Of a DNA stretch of 42,161 bases, positions 29,835 through 37,994 are shown piece by piece; position 1 is the first letter of the stretch, and every line of letters begins with the position of its first letter. Both the position numbers and the translations under genes were made by a program. The DNA is from Paenibacillus sp. Root444D2 (GTDB lineage: Bacteria > Bacillota > Bacilli > Paenibacillales > NBRC-103111). Under the pieces are notes generated by a model. That model did no database searches, had not been told where the DNA came from, and saw only the letters and a list, made by a program, of their open reading frames with translations. Location: assembly GCF_001426375.1 (NCBI RefSeq), contig NZ_LMEO01000050.1:875179-917339 (forward strand). The letters run 5' to 3'.

Positions 29835-29863
29835 TTGCTTGAGATGAATAATTCATGTATAAT
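29835..29863 (+). promoter_or_regulatory. sigma-A promoter of tRNA-Ala
   Basis: TTGCTT (29835-29840), a 17-base spacer and TATAAT (29858-29863), 32 bases before the mature tRNA. This is the best sigma-A promoter in the window, as expected for a tRNA gene. Confidence 0.8.
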
Positions 29864-29895
29864 ACGAAAAGTCGACATTAACTAAGCGACATTGA

Positions 29896-29968
29896 GGGGC
29901 CTTAGCTCAGCTGGGAGAGCGCATCGCTGGCAGCGATGAGGTCAGGGGTTCGATCCCCCTAGGCTCCA
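29896..29968 (+). tRNA. tRNA-Ala (anticodon GGC)
   Basis: A full cloverleaf can be drawn: acceptor GGGGCCT/AGGCTCC, D arm with AGCTCAGCTGGGAGAGC, anticodon stem CATCG/CGATG with loop CTGGCAG (GGC), variable AGGTC, T arm AGGGG-TTCGATC-CCCCT, and discriminator A73. CCA is not encoded. It stands alone, outside an rRNA or tRNA cluster, with its own promoter and terminator. Confidence 0.97.
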
Positions 29969-29976
29969 TACTAAAA

Positions 29977-30018
29977 AGAAGCATCACAACCTTACTGGTT
30001 GTGGTGCTTCTTTTATTT
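29977..30018 (+). terminator. intrinsic terminator of tRNA-Ala
   Basis: AAGAAGCATCACAACC (29977-29992) pairs with GGTTGTGGTGCTTCTT (29997-30012), perfect 16-base arms, then TTATTT. Confidence 0.9.
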
Positions 30019-30208
30019 GGAGCTGTGGGGAGAGAACCCCGAAGGTTCGCCTGCGCGGACGAACGGATGAGTGAGCTTCATAGGGACAGCTTCACCTGCA
30101 GGAGCACGGCGTCTGAATTTACCGCTAAGTTCGCCTGCGTCGAGTCTGCTTCGTTAGCCATTTCAATCTAGATTCATACATCCCCCTAGGCTCCGTAGAG
30201 AATAAATA

Positions 30209-30243
30209 AAGCACATGGCCATCAGGTCATGTGCTTATTTTTT
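30209..30243 (+). terminator. intrinsic terminator after the orphan tRNA tail
   Basis: AAGCACATG (30209-30217) pairs with CATGTGCTT (30228-30236), then ATTTTTT. It corresponds in position, not sequence, to the terminator of the intact tRNA. Confidence 0.7.
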
Positions 30244-30383
30244 GGGAGAGAACCCCTGTAAGTTCGCCCGTGCGGACGGAACGGAGTGTAGGAGCACGGT
30301 GTCTGAATGTACCGCTAAGTTTGTCTGCGTCGATACTCCCGAATTCAGTAAAAGTCACTTTGAATCACCTAATGGCTCGCTAG

Positions 30384-30536
30384 AAACTCATTTTAGATTC
30401 AGGAGCAAGTAGGAGGGTAATCTCTGGTGGTTGGGTAATTAGAAGTGGTGATCCAAAAACCCAAGCGGTATTCTCAACAGAGTCTTATCCCAGAACTGAA
30501 ACCGTATGGGTTATAACGTCTGGAATAATACACTAG
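30384..30536 (+). pseudogene. possible remnant of a secreted-protein C-terminal domain
   Basis: An open frame between stops reads ...VISGGWVIRSGDPKTQAV then FSTESYPRTETVWVITSG. The GGW-I-SGDP...S-YP...W-V layout resembles C-terminal beta domains found in some secreted or collagen-like Bacillota proteins. There is no start codon with a ribosome site, and the frame is closed upstream by a stop at 30381. If real it is a fragment. The surrounding stretch 30335-30620 shows nothing else. Confidence 0.3.
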
Positions 30537-30620
30537 ATTTTCAAATTGTCACACCTTACCTAATAGATAAGAGAAGGTAGTTAAAAGAATTATTTGCTGT
30601 GTTATTAATAATTCCTTTCG

Positions 30621-30657
30621 CCTGCTTATGGTCATTTTAACCATGAGCAGGTTTTAT
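30621..30657 (+). terminator. intrinsic terminator
   Basis: CCTGCTTATGGT (30621-30632) pairs with ACCATGAGCAGG (30640-30651) with one mismatch, then TTTTATTCTTT. It has no recognisable gene before it, consistent with gene loss upstream. The 279 bases after it, up to the His-rich gene, hold nothing I can identify. Confidence 0.7.
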
Positions 30658-30936
30658 TCTTTGTCCCTCAACTGCCCCTTCTGTTTCTGTTCCATGTGCA
30701 GCTTAAGCAATCCTGCCCGCGTAGTGCCTAGTTACACTTAAGCATACACTTGAACGCTTGACGCTGTGATGTAATTGGACCACTGAATGGTGTGTTAAGG
30801 GTTGTAACACTTCCACATTATAACGTGCAAACGTGCTGCTTATGTTCCTTTTGAAAGCCCAAATCGTTATAGTCAAGCATCCAGTTATTATATTTCTACA
30901 TAGGTTGGTGTATCAAAATTTGGAGGAGATTAAACA

Positions 30937-31257
30937 ATGAGTTACAACCAAAGTCATCATGTTAATCCACACCATCCGCATCATCCACATCATCCACACC
31001 ATCCGCATCATCCACACCACCCTCATCATCCACATCACCCATACCATCCATATCATCCTCATATGCATCATCATCCAGTGATCATTTATCCTGTTCCATA
31101 TCCACATCATCCACATTACTATCCAATGCCTTATCATGGTATGCACGGTGGTCACCGGCAAGGAAGCCACGGTCATAGTGGACAGTGGACCGGCCCACAT
31201 CAAGAGCATCAAGGTACTTGGCATGGTGGGCACAGAGGAGAACAAACTCAAAAATAA
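30937..31257 (+). CDS. His-Pro repeat protein
   Basis: 106 residues. GGAGGAG lies eight bases before the ATG. Residues about 11-50 are a run of HHP triplets (H-H-P-H-H-P...), then tyrosine-rich YHPYHPHMHHH and PVIIYPVPYPHHPHYYPMPYHG, and a Gly/His/Gln tail (HGGHRQGSHGHSGQW). No signal peptide. The histidine share is near 40%, which implies binding of nickel, zinc, copper or similar. Such low-complexity His/Tyr/Gly proteins in spore formers are often coat or crust proteins; that role is inferred. The DNA repeat (30972-31060) is a nine-base microsatellite and may vary in length between strains. Confidence 0.75.
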   Translation: MSYNQSHHVNPHHPHHPHHPHHPHHPHHPHHPHHPYHPYHPHMHHHPVIIYPVPYPHHPHYYPMPYHGMHGGHRQGSHGHSGQWTGPHQEHQGTWHGGHRGEQTQK

Positions 31258-31388
31258 ATTCGTAACAGAGTCGGGCGAATTTCCCGTGCGGCTCTGTTCT
31301 ACTTCCTTACTATCCATTAGGTGGTTTATCATTGGGCTGCTTTGACCATAATTGTTCCATGATAAGAAATATTTTGGAGGCCCGCCAA

Positions 31389-31556
31389 TTGGAAAAATTA
31401 AATCAAGCGATTGAAGTCATAAGTCACAATTATATTTTGATTATTATTGGGGCGGTTATTTTCTTTGGGCTAAAGGCGCTATTTGGATATCTAACCTATA
31501 AAAAAATCATGAGACAATTTGAAGAAATTAAAGAACTTATCAAAGAGCGCAAATAG
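31389..31556 (+). CDS. 55-residue single-span membrane protein
   Basis: The start is taken as TTG at 31389, with a strong GGAGG eight bases upstream; the same frame is open from 31332, but no start there has a ribosome site. Product: MEKLNQAIEVISHNY, one transmembrane helix (ILIIIGAVIFFGLKALFGYLTY), then a charged helical tail (KKIMRQFEEIKELIKERK). Family not recognised. It lies 131 bases after the His-rich gene with no terminator in between. Confidence 0.7.
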   Translation: MEKLNQAIEVISHNYILIIIGAVIFFGLKALFGYLTYKKIMRQFEEIKELIKERK

Positions 31557-31731
31557 CGCATACTTCACAATTTACGATTAGAATTCCTCACATTCGACGA
31601 TAAATCAAGTAATAAAGTACAGGACTAATTATTATTATGGATATGGTCATACATAGATATAAAAAAATTCCTATTCAACCTCTAACCAATTGTGATAGAT
31701 TGATTTTATAACCAGTTGGAGGTATATCATT

Positions 31732-31953
31732 TTGAATCCTGTCACCGAGAATTTCGTTAAGAAACATCAAAAATATTTGTCCGATAACCCCAACGAACTA
31801 GAGAATTTCAACTCGATCTATGATCACATGCTATTTTACTTAACTAGTATTCTGGGGATTGATGAGCTGCAAGCTTCGCAATGTATCCTTGATCTCAAAA
31901 CGGATATATCTTGTGATCTTCTTCCTTACATAATTAAAAGTGAAATAATTTGA
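31732..31953 (+). CDS. small hypothetical protein
   Basis: 73 residues from a TTG start at 31732 with GGAGG nine bases upstream (an unusual start decided by that site). It reads MNPVTENFVKKHQKYLSDNPNELENFNSIYDHMLFYLTSILGIDELQASQCILDLKTDISCDLLPYIIKSEII; helical, slightly acidic, two cysteines, no membrane segment. Family not recognised. Stretch 31557-31731 before it is AT-rich and shows no other gene. Confidence 0.6.
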   Translation: MNPVTENFVKKHQKYLSDNPNELENFNSIYDHMLFYLTSILGIDELQASQCILDLKTDISCDLLPYIIKSEII

Positions 31954-31976
31954 AAGCGGTTTAATCACCGGTTCAA

Positions 31977-32345
31977 TTGGATCCTAGTTATGAGCCTTCA
32001 CTAACCAATCCGACAATCCGCCCCCTTGGATTTTCTTTTCATCCGCGACATCACAATAGTAATGATGCCGCTGGCTTACTAATCGGAGATAGCAAAGTTA
32101 TCGTGATGCTCTTTCCGGAGTCCACATTCAAAAGTTTCACTAAAAATGATATTGCAGATACGAAGCAAGGTACCGAAGTATTGCTATCCATTGATACCGA
32201 GAGCAAAGAAGAAGTAGATCAAATGTTAGAGAAAGCGGTACAGGCTGGCGGCACTATTTACGGTGAGCCTCATGATCAGGGATGGACGTACGGAGCCGGT
32301 TTCATTGATTTGGATGGTCATCGGTGGAAGATGCCGAAGGCGTAA
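31977..32345 (+). pseudogene. N-terminally truncated VOC (glyoxalase-fold) protein
   Basis: The readable part, LGFSFHPRHHNSNDAAGLLIGDSKVIVMLFPESTFKSFTKNDIADTKQGTEVLLSIDTESKEEVDQMLEKAVQAGGTIYGEPHDQGWTYGAGFIDLDGHRWKM, is a VOC/glyoxalase-like domain of the PhnB/YaeR-like type. The usual first strand and helix (F-NLPVKDL-KS--FF) are missing: upstream codons read DPSYEPSLTNPTIRP, the TTG start has no ribosome site, and no other frame supplies the missing part. I take it as a decayed gene whose 5' end was replaced. A functional short protein cannot be ruled out. Confidence 0.6.
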
Positions 32346-32355
32346 GAAGGCAAAA

Positions 32356-32400
32356 AAGAAGAACACTGTAGCCATAATGGCCACAGTGTTCTTCTTTTTA
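32356..32400. terminator. strong bidirectional intrinsic terminator
   Basis: AAGAAGAACACTGT (32356-32369) pairs perfectly with ACAGTGTTCTTCTT (32383-32396), then TTTTA on the plus strand and TTTTTTGCC on the minus. It also closes the minus-strand permease operon. Confidence 0.9.
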
Positions 32401-32441
32401 CATCTTCAATAAGAGAGCCTTGCCCCCTTCTGGTTCATCCA

Positions 32442-33314
32442 TCATTCCTTGACGGCGCCGATAGAGATCCCTTTTACAAAGAAACGTTGCAGGAAGGCGT
32501 AGACCACCAATATGGGCAACGCGCCGATAAATATTTGAGATGCCCGAATCGTTCGTTGAGATTGATTCGCAACCGCTGACAGATCAATCTTCGACATATC
32601 TGCTTGAACAATAATGGTTTGCATGAAACTTGCAAGCGGGAGATGTTCAGCATCTTTCATATAGATCAAGCCGTCAAAATAAGCGTTCCAATGGCCAACC
32701 ATCGTAAATAAGGTAATCGTCGCTATGGCTGGTAATGAGATGGGCAAGTAAATCGTGAAGAAGGTTCGAAAATGACCTGCTCCGTCAATAAAGGCAGCTT
32801 CCTCAAGATCTTTAGGAACGTTACGGAAGAAGTTAAGAAGCAGAATGAGGTTATATACTGCTACCATTCCAGGCAGTATAAGCGCCCACATCGTATTCAT
32901 CAAACCAAGCTTATAGACAAGGATATAGTTGGGAATCAGGCCCCCGTTGAACAGCATAGTTATGACAAAATACCAAAGATAGCCGGTGCGAGCGCGAAAG
33001 ACGCGAGCATCTTTCGAAAGCGCGTAAGCTGCAATGGCGTTAACGAACATCGCAAGCACCGTTCCAAGGATAGTCCGTTTAATGGATACCCCAAGCGATG
33101 TAAGAAATTGGGCATTGTTAAACGTTTTTTCGTAGGCATCAAATGTAAAACCGATCGGCCAAAACGTAACCAACCCGGCGTTGGCGGGAGCGTTTGAGCT
33201 TAAAGACACCATCAGTAAGTGGAACAACGGCAGTAGGCAAAGAATAGAGATTATGATCAACAGCGCATTGTTAAACACGGTAAATATGCGATAAGATAAC
33301 GTTTTGTGGTACAT
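32442..33314 (-). CDS. carbohydrate ABC transporter permease (LplC/YtcP type)
   Basis: 290 residues with six transmembrane segments. Typical N-terminus (YRIFTVFNNALLIIISILCLLPLFHLLMVSLSSNAPANAGLVTFWPIGFTFDAYE), the EAA-type loop EEAAFIDGAGHFRTFFTIYLPISLPAIATI, and the characteristic end QRFFVKGISIGAVKE of LplC/YtcP permeases. It forms the membrane channel with the partner permease at 33367. AAGGAGG precedes the ATG. Second gene of the operon; no ATPase gene is in the window, as is usual because these systems share MsmX-like ATPases. Confidence 0.92.
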   Translation of the reverse strand: MYHKTLSYRIFTVFNNALLIIISILCLLPLFHLLMVSLSSNAPANAGLVTFWPIGFTFDAYEKTFNNAQFLTSLGVSIKRTILGTVLAMFVNAIAAYALSKDARVFRARTGYLWYFVITMLFNGGLIPNYILVYKLGLMNTMWALILPGMVAVYNLILLLNFFRNVPKDLEEAAFIDGAGHFRTFFTIYLPISLPAIATITLFTMVGHWNAYFDGLIYMKDAEHLPLASFMQTIIVQADMSKIDLSAVANQSQRTIRASQIFIGALPILVVYAFLQRFFVKGISIGAVKE

Positions 33315-33366
33315 ATGTTGTCCTCCTTAGAGTTTTCGCAGAAAAACTGATCTCGTATGCATTCGA

Positions 33367-34317
33367 TTAGAAGATTCGATATCCAGCGAATCTATAAGCA
33401 AGACGATAGGATATGATGATTAAAATTAAGCTGATAAATGATTTGAATAGACCGACAGCTGTTGCGAAGCTGAATTGCCCGCTAAGAAGACCTTCCCGGT
33501 ACACAAACGTGTCGATAATATCACCCTGCTGATAGATCAGAGGACTATACAAGTTAAACACTTGGTCGAAGTTCGCATTCAGTACATTGCCCAAAGCTAA
33601 AGTTGCAACTACGATTGCGATCGGAATAAGGGATGGGATGGTAATATGCATTGCTTGCTTGAAGCGGCTAGCCCCGTCGACTTCAGCGGCTTCGTACAGC
33701 GCTGGATTAATGGCAGTGAGCGCCGCTAGGAAGAAAATCGTATTGAACCCAAATTCTTTCCAGACATCACTGAAAATAATGGTAAATCGGAACCAATTGC
33801 CGTCGCCTAGAAAGAAAATCGGCTTAATGCCGAACACACTGGAAAGGAACTGGTTGACAAGCCCTGTCTGGGCAAGCAAATCAATCAGAATCCCTGCGAG
33901 TGTGACCCATGAAAGAAAGTGGGGAAAGTAGACCAGCGTTTGGATCGACCTTTTGAGCCCCATGTTCCTTACTTCATTCAATAACAAGGCGAAAATAAAT
34001 GGAATGATTAAATTCATCACAATCTTGGTACAAGCAAAGAACAGGGTATTCCACGTAATTTTCAAAAAATAATCATTCTCAAACATATAACGAAAATGCT
34101 TCAAACCGACCCACGGTGAGCCTGTTATTCCCAAACCTGACTTATAATCTTGAAAAGCCATAACAATCCCCGACATGGGAAGGTAAGAAAAAATAAAAAC
34201 CAATAGGACAGCCGGCAGCACCATGAGATGAAGTATCCATGGTTGTTTGTAGCCGCTTTTCCTTTTCACACGTTCGGTGGCCTTGTGGGTCACTTGATGT
34301 ACTGTATTTGCGTCCAT
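33367..34317 (-). CDS. sugar ABC transporter permease (LplB/YteP type)
   Basis: 316 residues with six transmembrane segments and a basic cytosolic N-terminus (ERVKRKSGYKQPW). Landmarks: LMVLPAVLLVFIFSYLPMSGIVMAFQDYKSGLGITGSPWVGLKHFRYMFE, FPHFLSWVTLAGILIDLL, and the EAA loop YEAAEVDGASRFKQAMHITIPSLIPIAIV, ending SYRLAYRFAGYRIF. Partner of the permease at 32442 (52 bases apart). The ribosome site is weak (GGGGTAGAGAG). Divergent from the sensor kinase across 145 bases, which should contain the regulated promoters; TGATA and TATCA (34367-34383) flank an AT-rich centre there. Substrate is an oligosaccharide or glycoside of unknown type. Confidence 0.92.
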   Translation of the reverse strand: MDANTVHQVTHKATERVKRKSGYKQPWILHLMVLPAVLLVFIFSYLPMSGIVMAFQDYKSGLGITGSPWVGLKHFRYMFENDYFLKITWNTLFFACTKIVMNLIIPFIFALLLNEVRNMGLKRSIQTLVYFPHFLSWVTLAGILIDLLAQTGLVNQFLSSVFGIKPIFFLGDGNWFRFTIIFSDVWKEFGFNTIFFLAALTAINPALYEAAEVDGASRFKQAMHITIPSLIPIAIVVATLALGNVLNANFDQVFNLYSPLIYQQGDIIDTFVYREGLLSGQFSFATAVGLFKSFISLILIIISYRLAYRFAGYRIF

Positions 34318-34462
34318 AGCTCTCTACCCCGTTCCGTAAAACTCATTTGTGTATTTTGAGAAACCCTGATATATATAGTATCAACAAACGCTACCCATAA
34401 ACTATAAGACAATGTTAGGATGGATAGGGTTTTGTTAGGGATATCTTCTGGGGGGATCGGTT

Positions 34463-36277
34463 ATGGAGCTGCAAAGAGGTATTGCGTTTGTCAAAAGAAG
34501 GGTCGGTACCAGGTTTAGTCTGTTTGCCAAAATGAACAGTCTTATTATCATTTTGTTCATCCCTATCATTATCGTATTTACATATTCCAATAGAATCGCA
34601 TTCAATGTTATAGGCAAAGAGCTACAGGTATCTAATATCAAACAGCTCTCTTTTCTGTCCAGCCAAATTGACTCGAGGATCAATCAGATGATGGACTTTG
34701 TCATGACCTTTTCGAAAGATCCAAATGTTCAGAAATTCAACGGCTTAAACATCTGGGAAGATCGCTATGATCGGATGCAGACTAGATACGTGGTTCAGGA
34801 AAAGATGGTGCTGCAGTCCGGTATTATGAACATATGGCCGGTTAAATACACGGTGTATTCCCAACAGAACAAAGAAGCCATTTCTAATGCCATTAAAACG
34901 TCCGAGTATGATGAGAAATATTTGAAAAAGAATATGACCGGAAAATGGACTTATGGGGATGGCGAAACCGTGCCCCAAGGCGATCCGAAGGCCTTTTATT
35001 GGTTCTATACGGATTCTTTCGGCCAACAGGATACGCTTAGTGGAAGTAATCTGGTGGTTGAAGCCAGCTTTGGTCATGAAAATATTCAAAATATGCTAGA
35101 CACTTATAAGGCAGGCGGTCAAGGAGATCCTTTCTTTTACCACAAGGGTGAGACTCCGATTCTGAATCGCAGCGCGTCCACGCAGCTATCAAGTGACCTC
35201 ATCCATTATTTGGACGGACAGTCACTAGAAGATACGATGCAGCAGGTCGTGAGATTAGAAAATAAAAATTATTTGGTTAGTGCTGTGAAATCTCCCCAAT
35301 TGGACTGGCATTTGGTTGACATTGTTCCACTGGATCAAATCTTAGGACCGATATCGTTCAGCCGCAATCTATTCTATTTATCGATGGTCCTGCTTTTTGT
35401 GGTCGGTATTTCTTCCTCTGTGCTGCTGTACCGGAACGTTCAACGTCCGATTAGAAAGCTAATTCGCGGATTACAGAGCGTACAGCGGGGGGATTTTTCG
35501 GTAAGGATCAAGACAAATGCGCACAATGAGTTTTCATTTCTGTTTCATCGATTTAATGATATGTCTCAGCAAATTCAAGGCTTAATTGAAAACGTGCTCA
35601 ATGAGAAACTCAGGGCTAGGGATGCGACTTTGAAGCAATTGCAAGCTCAAATTAATCCGCATTTTCTTTACAACTGCCTAGGCTACATTGTCAACATGGC
35701 CCAGATGAAGAACGAAGAGGCCGTCGTTTCCATGGCGTATAATCTAAGCGCATACTACCGCTACACGACCCGAATGGAGCGGGAAACGGCTAGTCTCGAC
35801 GAAGAAATTCGACTGATCGTCAACTACCTAGACATTCAAAAGCTGCGTAATGGCAGAATTTATTACCTTATCGATATACCCGAAGAGCTGTTGAACCAAC
35901 AAGTTCCGCGGTTGCTGCTCCAGCCGATTGTGGAAAATGCCGTCATTCATGGGGTTGGGAAATCGTATTCATCGGGTGAAATTCGAATCAGCGGCGAGAT
36001 TGTAGGCGGCTATTGCAGGATTTATATCGATGACGACGGCCCCGGGATGACGGAAGATCAGCAAATGGCGCTAAATCGTAAAATGCTGGAGCCCTTACAA
36101 GAGAAAATGGGCTGTGGTCTTTGGAACACCAACCAGCGGATCATTCATCAATTCGGAGATAACTCTTATCTCTATTTCACGAAATCGCATCTTGGAGGAT
36201 TTCGAACAGAAATTATTTGGGAATTAAACTCGGGAGAAGAACATCGCCATCATCCCTTCATACAAGGAGATACGTAA
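34463..36277 (+). CDS. YesM-type sensor histidine kinase
   Basis: 604 residues. Transmembrane helices at about 27-46 and 305-327 bracket a 260-residue extracellular sensor region (dCache-like). A HAMP linker (RNVQRPIRKLIRGLQSVQRGDFSVRIKTNAHNEFSFLFHRFNDM) follows, then the His_kinase domain with phospho-acceptor His400 in QINPHFLYNCLGYIV and an HATPase with VENAVIHG (N box) and DDDGPGM (G1 box), then GLWNTNQRI. GGGGGG lies 7 bases before the ATG. It senses a sugar, or the binding protein, outside the cell. The stop lies one base before the response regulator's start, so they are coupled. Confidence 0.94.
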   Translation: MELQRGIAFVKRRVGTRFSLFAKMNSLIIILFIPIIIVFTYSNRIAFNVIGKELQVSNIKQLSFLSSQIDSRINQMMDFVMTFSKDPNVQKFNGLNIWEDRYDRMQTRYVVQEKMVLQSGIMNIWPVKYTVYSQQNKEAISNAIKTSEYDEKYLKKNMTGKWTYGDGETVPQGDPKAFYWFYTDSFGQQDTLSGSNLVVEASFGHENIQNMLDTYKAGGQGDPFFYHKGETPILNRSASTQLSSDLIHYLDGQSLEDTMQQVVRLENKNYLVSAVKSPQLDWHLVDIVPLDQILGPISFSRNLFYLSMVLLFVVGISSSVLLYRNVQRPIRKLIRGLQSVQRGDFSVRIKTNAHNEFSFLFHRFNDMSQQIQGLIENVLNEKLRARDATLKQLQAQINPHFLYNCLGYIVNMAQMKNEEAVVSMAYNLSAYYRYTTRMERETASLDEEIRLIVNYLDIQKLRNGRIYYLIDIPEELLNQQVPRLLLQPIVENAVIHGVGKSYSSGEIRISGEIVGGYCRIYIDDDGPGMTEDQQMALNRKMLEPLQEKMGCGLWNTNQRIIHQFGDNSYLYFTKSHLGGFRTEIIWELNSGEEHRHHPFIQGDT

Positions 36278-36278
36278 C

Positions 36279-37886
36279 ATGCAAATGATCATAGTAGACG
36301 ATGAAGCTCACTGGGTAGACAACCTATCCATGCACAAACCTTGGCATACGCTCGGCATCGAACAGGTCCATAAAGCTTATTCTGCGCATGAGGCGCTTCA
36401 AATCCTCGAGACGCATCCTATCGATATTGTCATATCGGACATTCTCATGCCTGAAATGACAGGCATAGAGCTGATAGAGCGAATTCGCATGTTTGACAAA
36501 AAAATAAAATGCATTATATTATCCGGTCATTCCGATTTTGAGTTTACGAAAGAAGCCGTCCGAAATCAGGCAGTAGACTATCTGCTTAAACCGCCGACCG
36601 ACAACGAATTGTTTGACGCCGTCAAGGCTGCGATCGATCAATTGAATAATGAATGGGAAAGCGTTAGCTCCCATGAACGCACCCAATACACCCTTCGCGA
36701 AAACTTACCGCTTCTTCGCGGCCAATTGCTGCTTGATGCCTTACGGGGGCATCGCATGCCCATCGACGAATGGAGTCGGAAGCTAGAGAATTATGAATTA
36801 CCGTTCCATTATGGCAATTGTGCCCTCCTGCTCGTCCGTATGGAGGAAGAATTCGGTCAATATAAAAACAATGGGCAGCAGTTGATGGAATATGCGATCA
36901 TCAATATGGCCGAAGAGATTATCGGAGAATTTACAGAAGTCTGGGGTGTTAAGGAAGAGCATGGGTATCTTGCTTTTCTGCTTCAGCTCAAGGGAGATCA
37001 TTCTGACGTTGGGAATGAAACTATTTTAGAAAAGCTTGCTATGCAGCTTCAGTATAAAGTGAAACAATTCTTGAAAGGATCTCTGTCCATCGTTATTACG
37101 GAGTGGTTCCAATTTCCGGACCAGTTACCGGACCATTATAGACAGGCATCAGCCTATTTCCGGCAAATTGTAGGAGACGAACAGGAGTTCGTCATGCGGG
37201 TTGGCGATTTCGAGCAAAACGTTTCGAAGGGAACCTTGGATGCGATCCATATGCCTCCTACTTTGATTAACCTGCTCGAGGTCGGGCGTTGGGATGCGGC
37301 GGAAGATAAACTAGGGACGGTGTTCGCGGAGCTTGATGATAGATGGTCCGAATCCTGGGAGCACTGTATGGAGGCTGGATTTTCAATCGCTTCTTCCTTC
37401 ACGCATATAGCGCATCGGAACGGCTACACATTGGCCAACTTAATTGGATCAGAGATTGAATCCTTGCAGAGCGGAGAGGCTTTTTCCTCCATTAGCAAGC
37501 TTAGAAAGTGGTCTCTCGGCGTGCTTGGCAAGCTAAAAGAGAATGCATCAAATGAAATCAAAGATATACGATCCCTGTATGTAAAGAAAGTCCAGGATTT
37601 TGCGGAGAAAAACCTTCATCTCGATGTTTCGCTGCGTGCGCTTGCAGACCACGTTAATTTACACCCGACACATTTATCCAAAATTTATAAGATTGAAACC
37701 GGTGAAGGGATAAGCGATTACATGTCCTCTCTGCGAATGGAGCGTGCTTGTCATTTGCTAAAGACAACCGACAAAAAAGTGTATCAAATCAGCACGGAAG
37801 TCGGTTATTTGGATCCGGCTTACTTTATCAAAGTGTTTAAACGCCAGTTCGGTGTAACACCGCAAGAATTTAGAGACGGTAATTAA
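36279..37886 (+). CDS. YesN-type response regulator (REC + AraC)
   Basis: 535 residues. The receiver domain (1-120) has Asp54 as phospho-acceptor (IVISDILMPEM), acidic Asp7/Asp8, Ser82 and Lys104 (DYLLKPPT). A 270-residue middle region of the YesN family follows, then two AraC helix-turn-helices at the C-terminus (LDVSLRALADHVNLHPTHLSKIYKIETGEGISDYMSSLRMERACHLL and VYQISTEVGYLDPAYFIKVFKRQFGVTPQEFRD). AAGGAG precedes the ATG. Probably activates the solute-binding protein gene and the divergent permease operon when its kinase sees the substrate. Confidence 0.94.
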   Translation: MQMIIVDDEAHWVDNLSMHKPWHTLGIEQVHKAYSAHEALQILETHPIDIVISDILMPEMTGIELIERIRMFDKKIKCIILSGHSDFEFTKEAVRNQAVDYLLKPPTDNELFDAVKAAIDQLNNEWESVSSHERTQYTLRENLPLLRGQLLLDALRGHRMPIDEWSRKLENYELPFHYGNCALLLVRMEEEFGQYKNNGQQLMEYAIINMAEEIIGEFTEVWGVKEEHGYLAFLLQLKGDHSDVGNETILEKLAMQLQYKVKQFLKGSLSIVITEWFQFPDQLPDHYRQASAYFRQIVGDEQEFVMRVGDFEQNVSKGTLDAIHMPPTLINLLEVGRWDAAEDKLGTVFAELDDRWSESWEHCMEAGFSIASSFTHIAHRNGYTLANLIGSEIESLQSGEAFSSISKLRKWSLGVLGKLKENASNEIKDIRSLYVKKVQDFAEKNLHLDVSLRALADHVNLHPTHLSKIYKIETGEGISDYMSSLRMERACHLLKTTDKKVYQISTEVGYLDPAYFIKVFKRQFGVTPQEFRDGN

Positions 37887-37994
37887 TTGCCTAACAAAGT
37901 CTTACGGAAACTAAAATAATCATATAGATACCTTCCCCAATAAGTTGGTAGAGTTAACACTGTAGTAATTTTACACCGTAGGGGGAAATCAAAA

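Larger units (their letters stand above)
29953..30334 (+). repeat. degenerate tandem duplication of the tRNA-Ala 3' end and downstream DNA
   Basis: ATCCCCCTAGGCTCC, the tRNA 3' end (29953-29967), recurs at 30180-30194 without the tRNA body. After each copy comes a U-tailed hairpin, then GGGAGAGAACCCC (30028-30040 and 30244-30256), a TTCGCCTGCGCGGAC-like stretch, and a 44-base block from AGGAGCACGG to TGCGTCGA (30099-30142 and 30291-30334) differing at only a few positions. The hairpin sequences differ between copies although their form is kept. Confidence 0.8.

Noticed and set aside
29953..30194. Active integrated element bounded by tRNA attachment sites
   Set aside because: The repeats are only 227 bases apart with no integrase or cargo; at most a scar.
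30913..31332. Long minus-strand open frame rich in Met and Trp opposite the His-Pro gene
   Set aside because: It is the mirror of the repeat DNA (ATG/TGG codons opposite CAT/CCA), lacks a ribosome site and has no recognisable domain.
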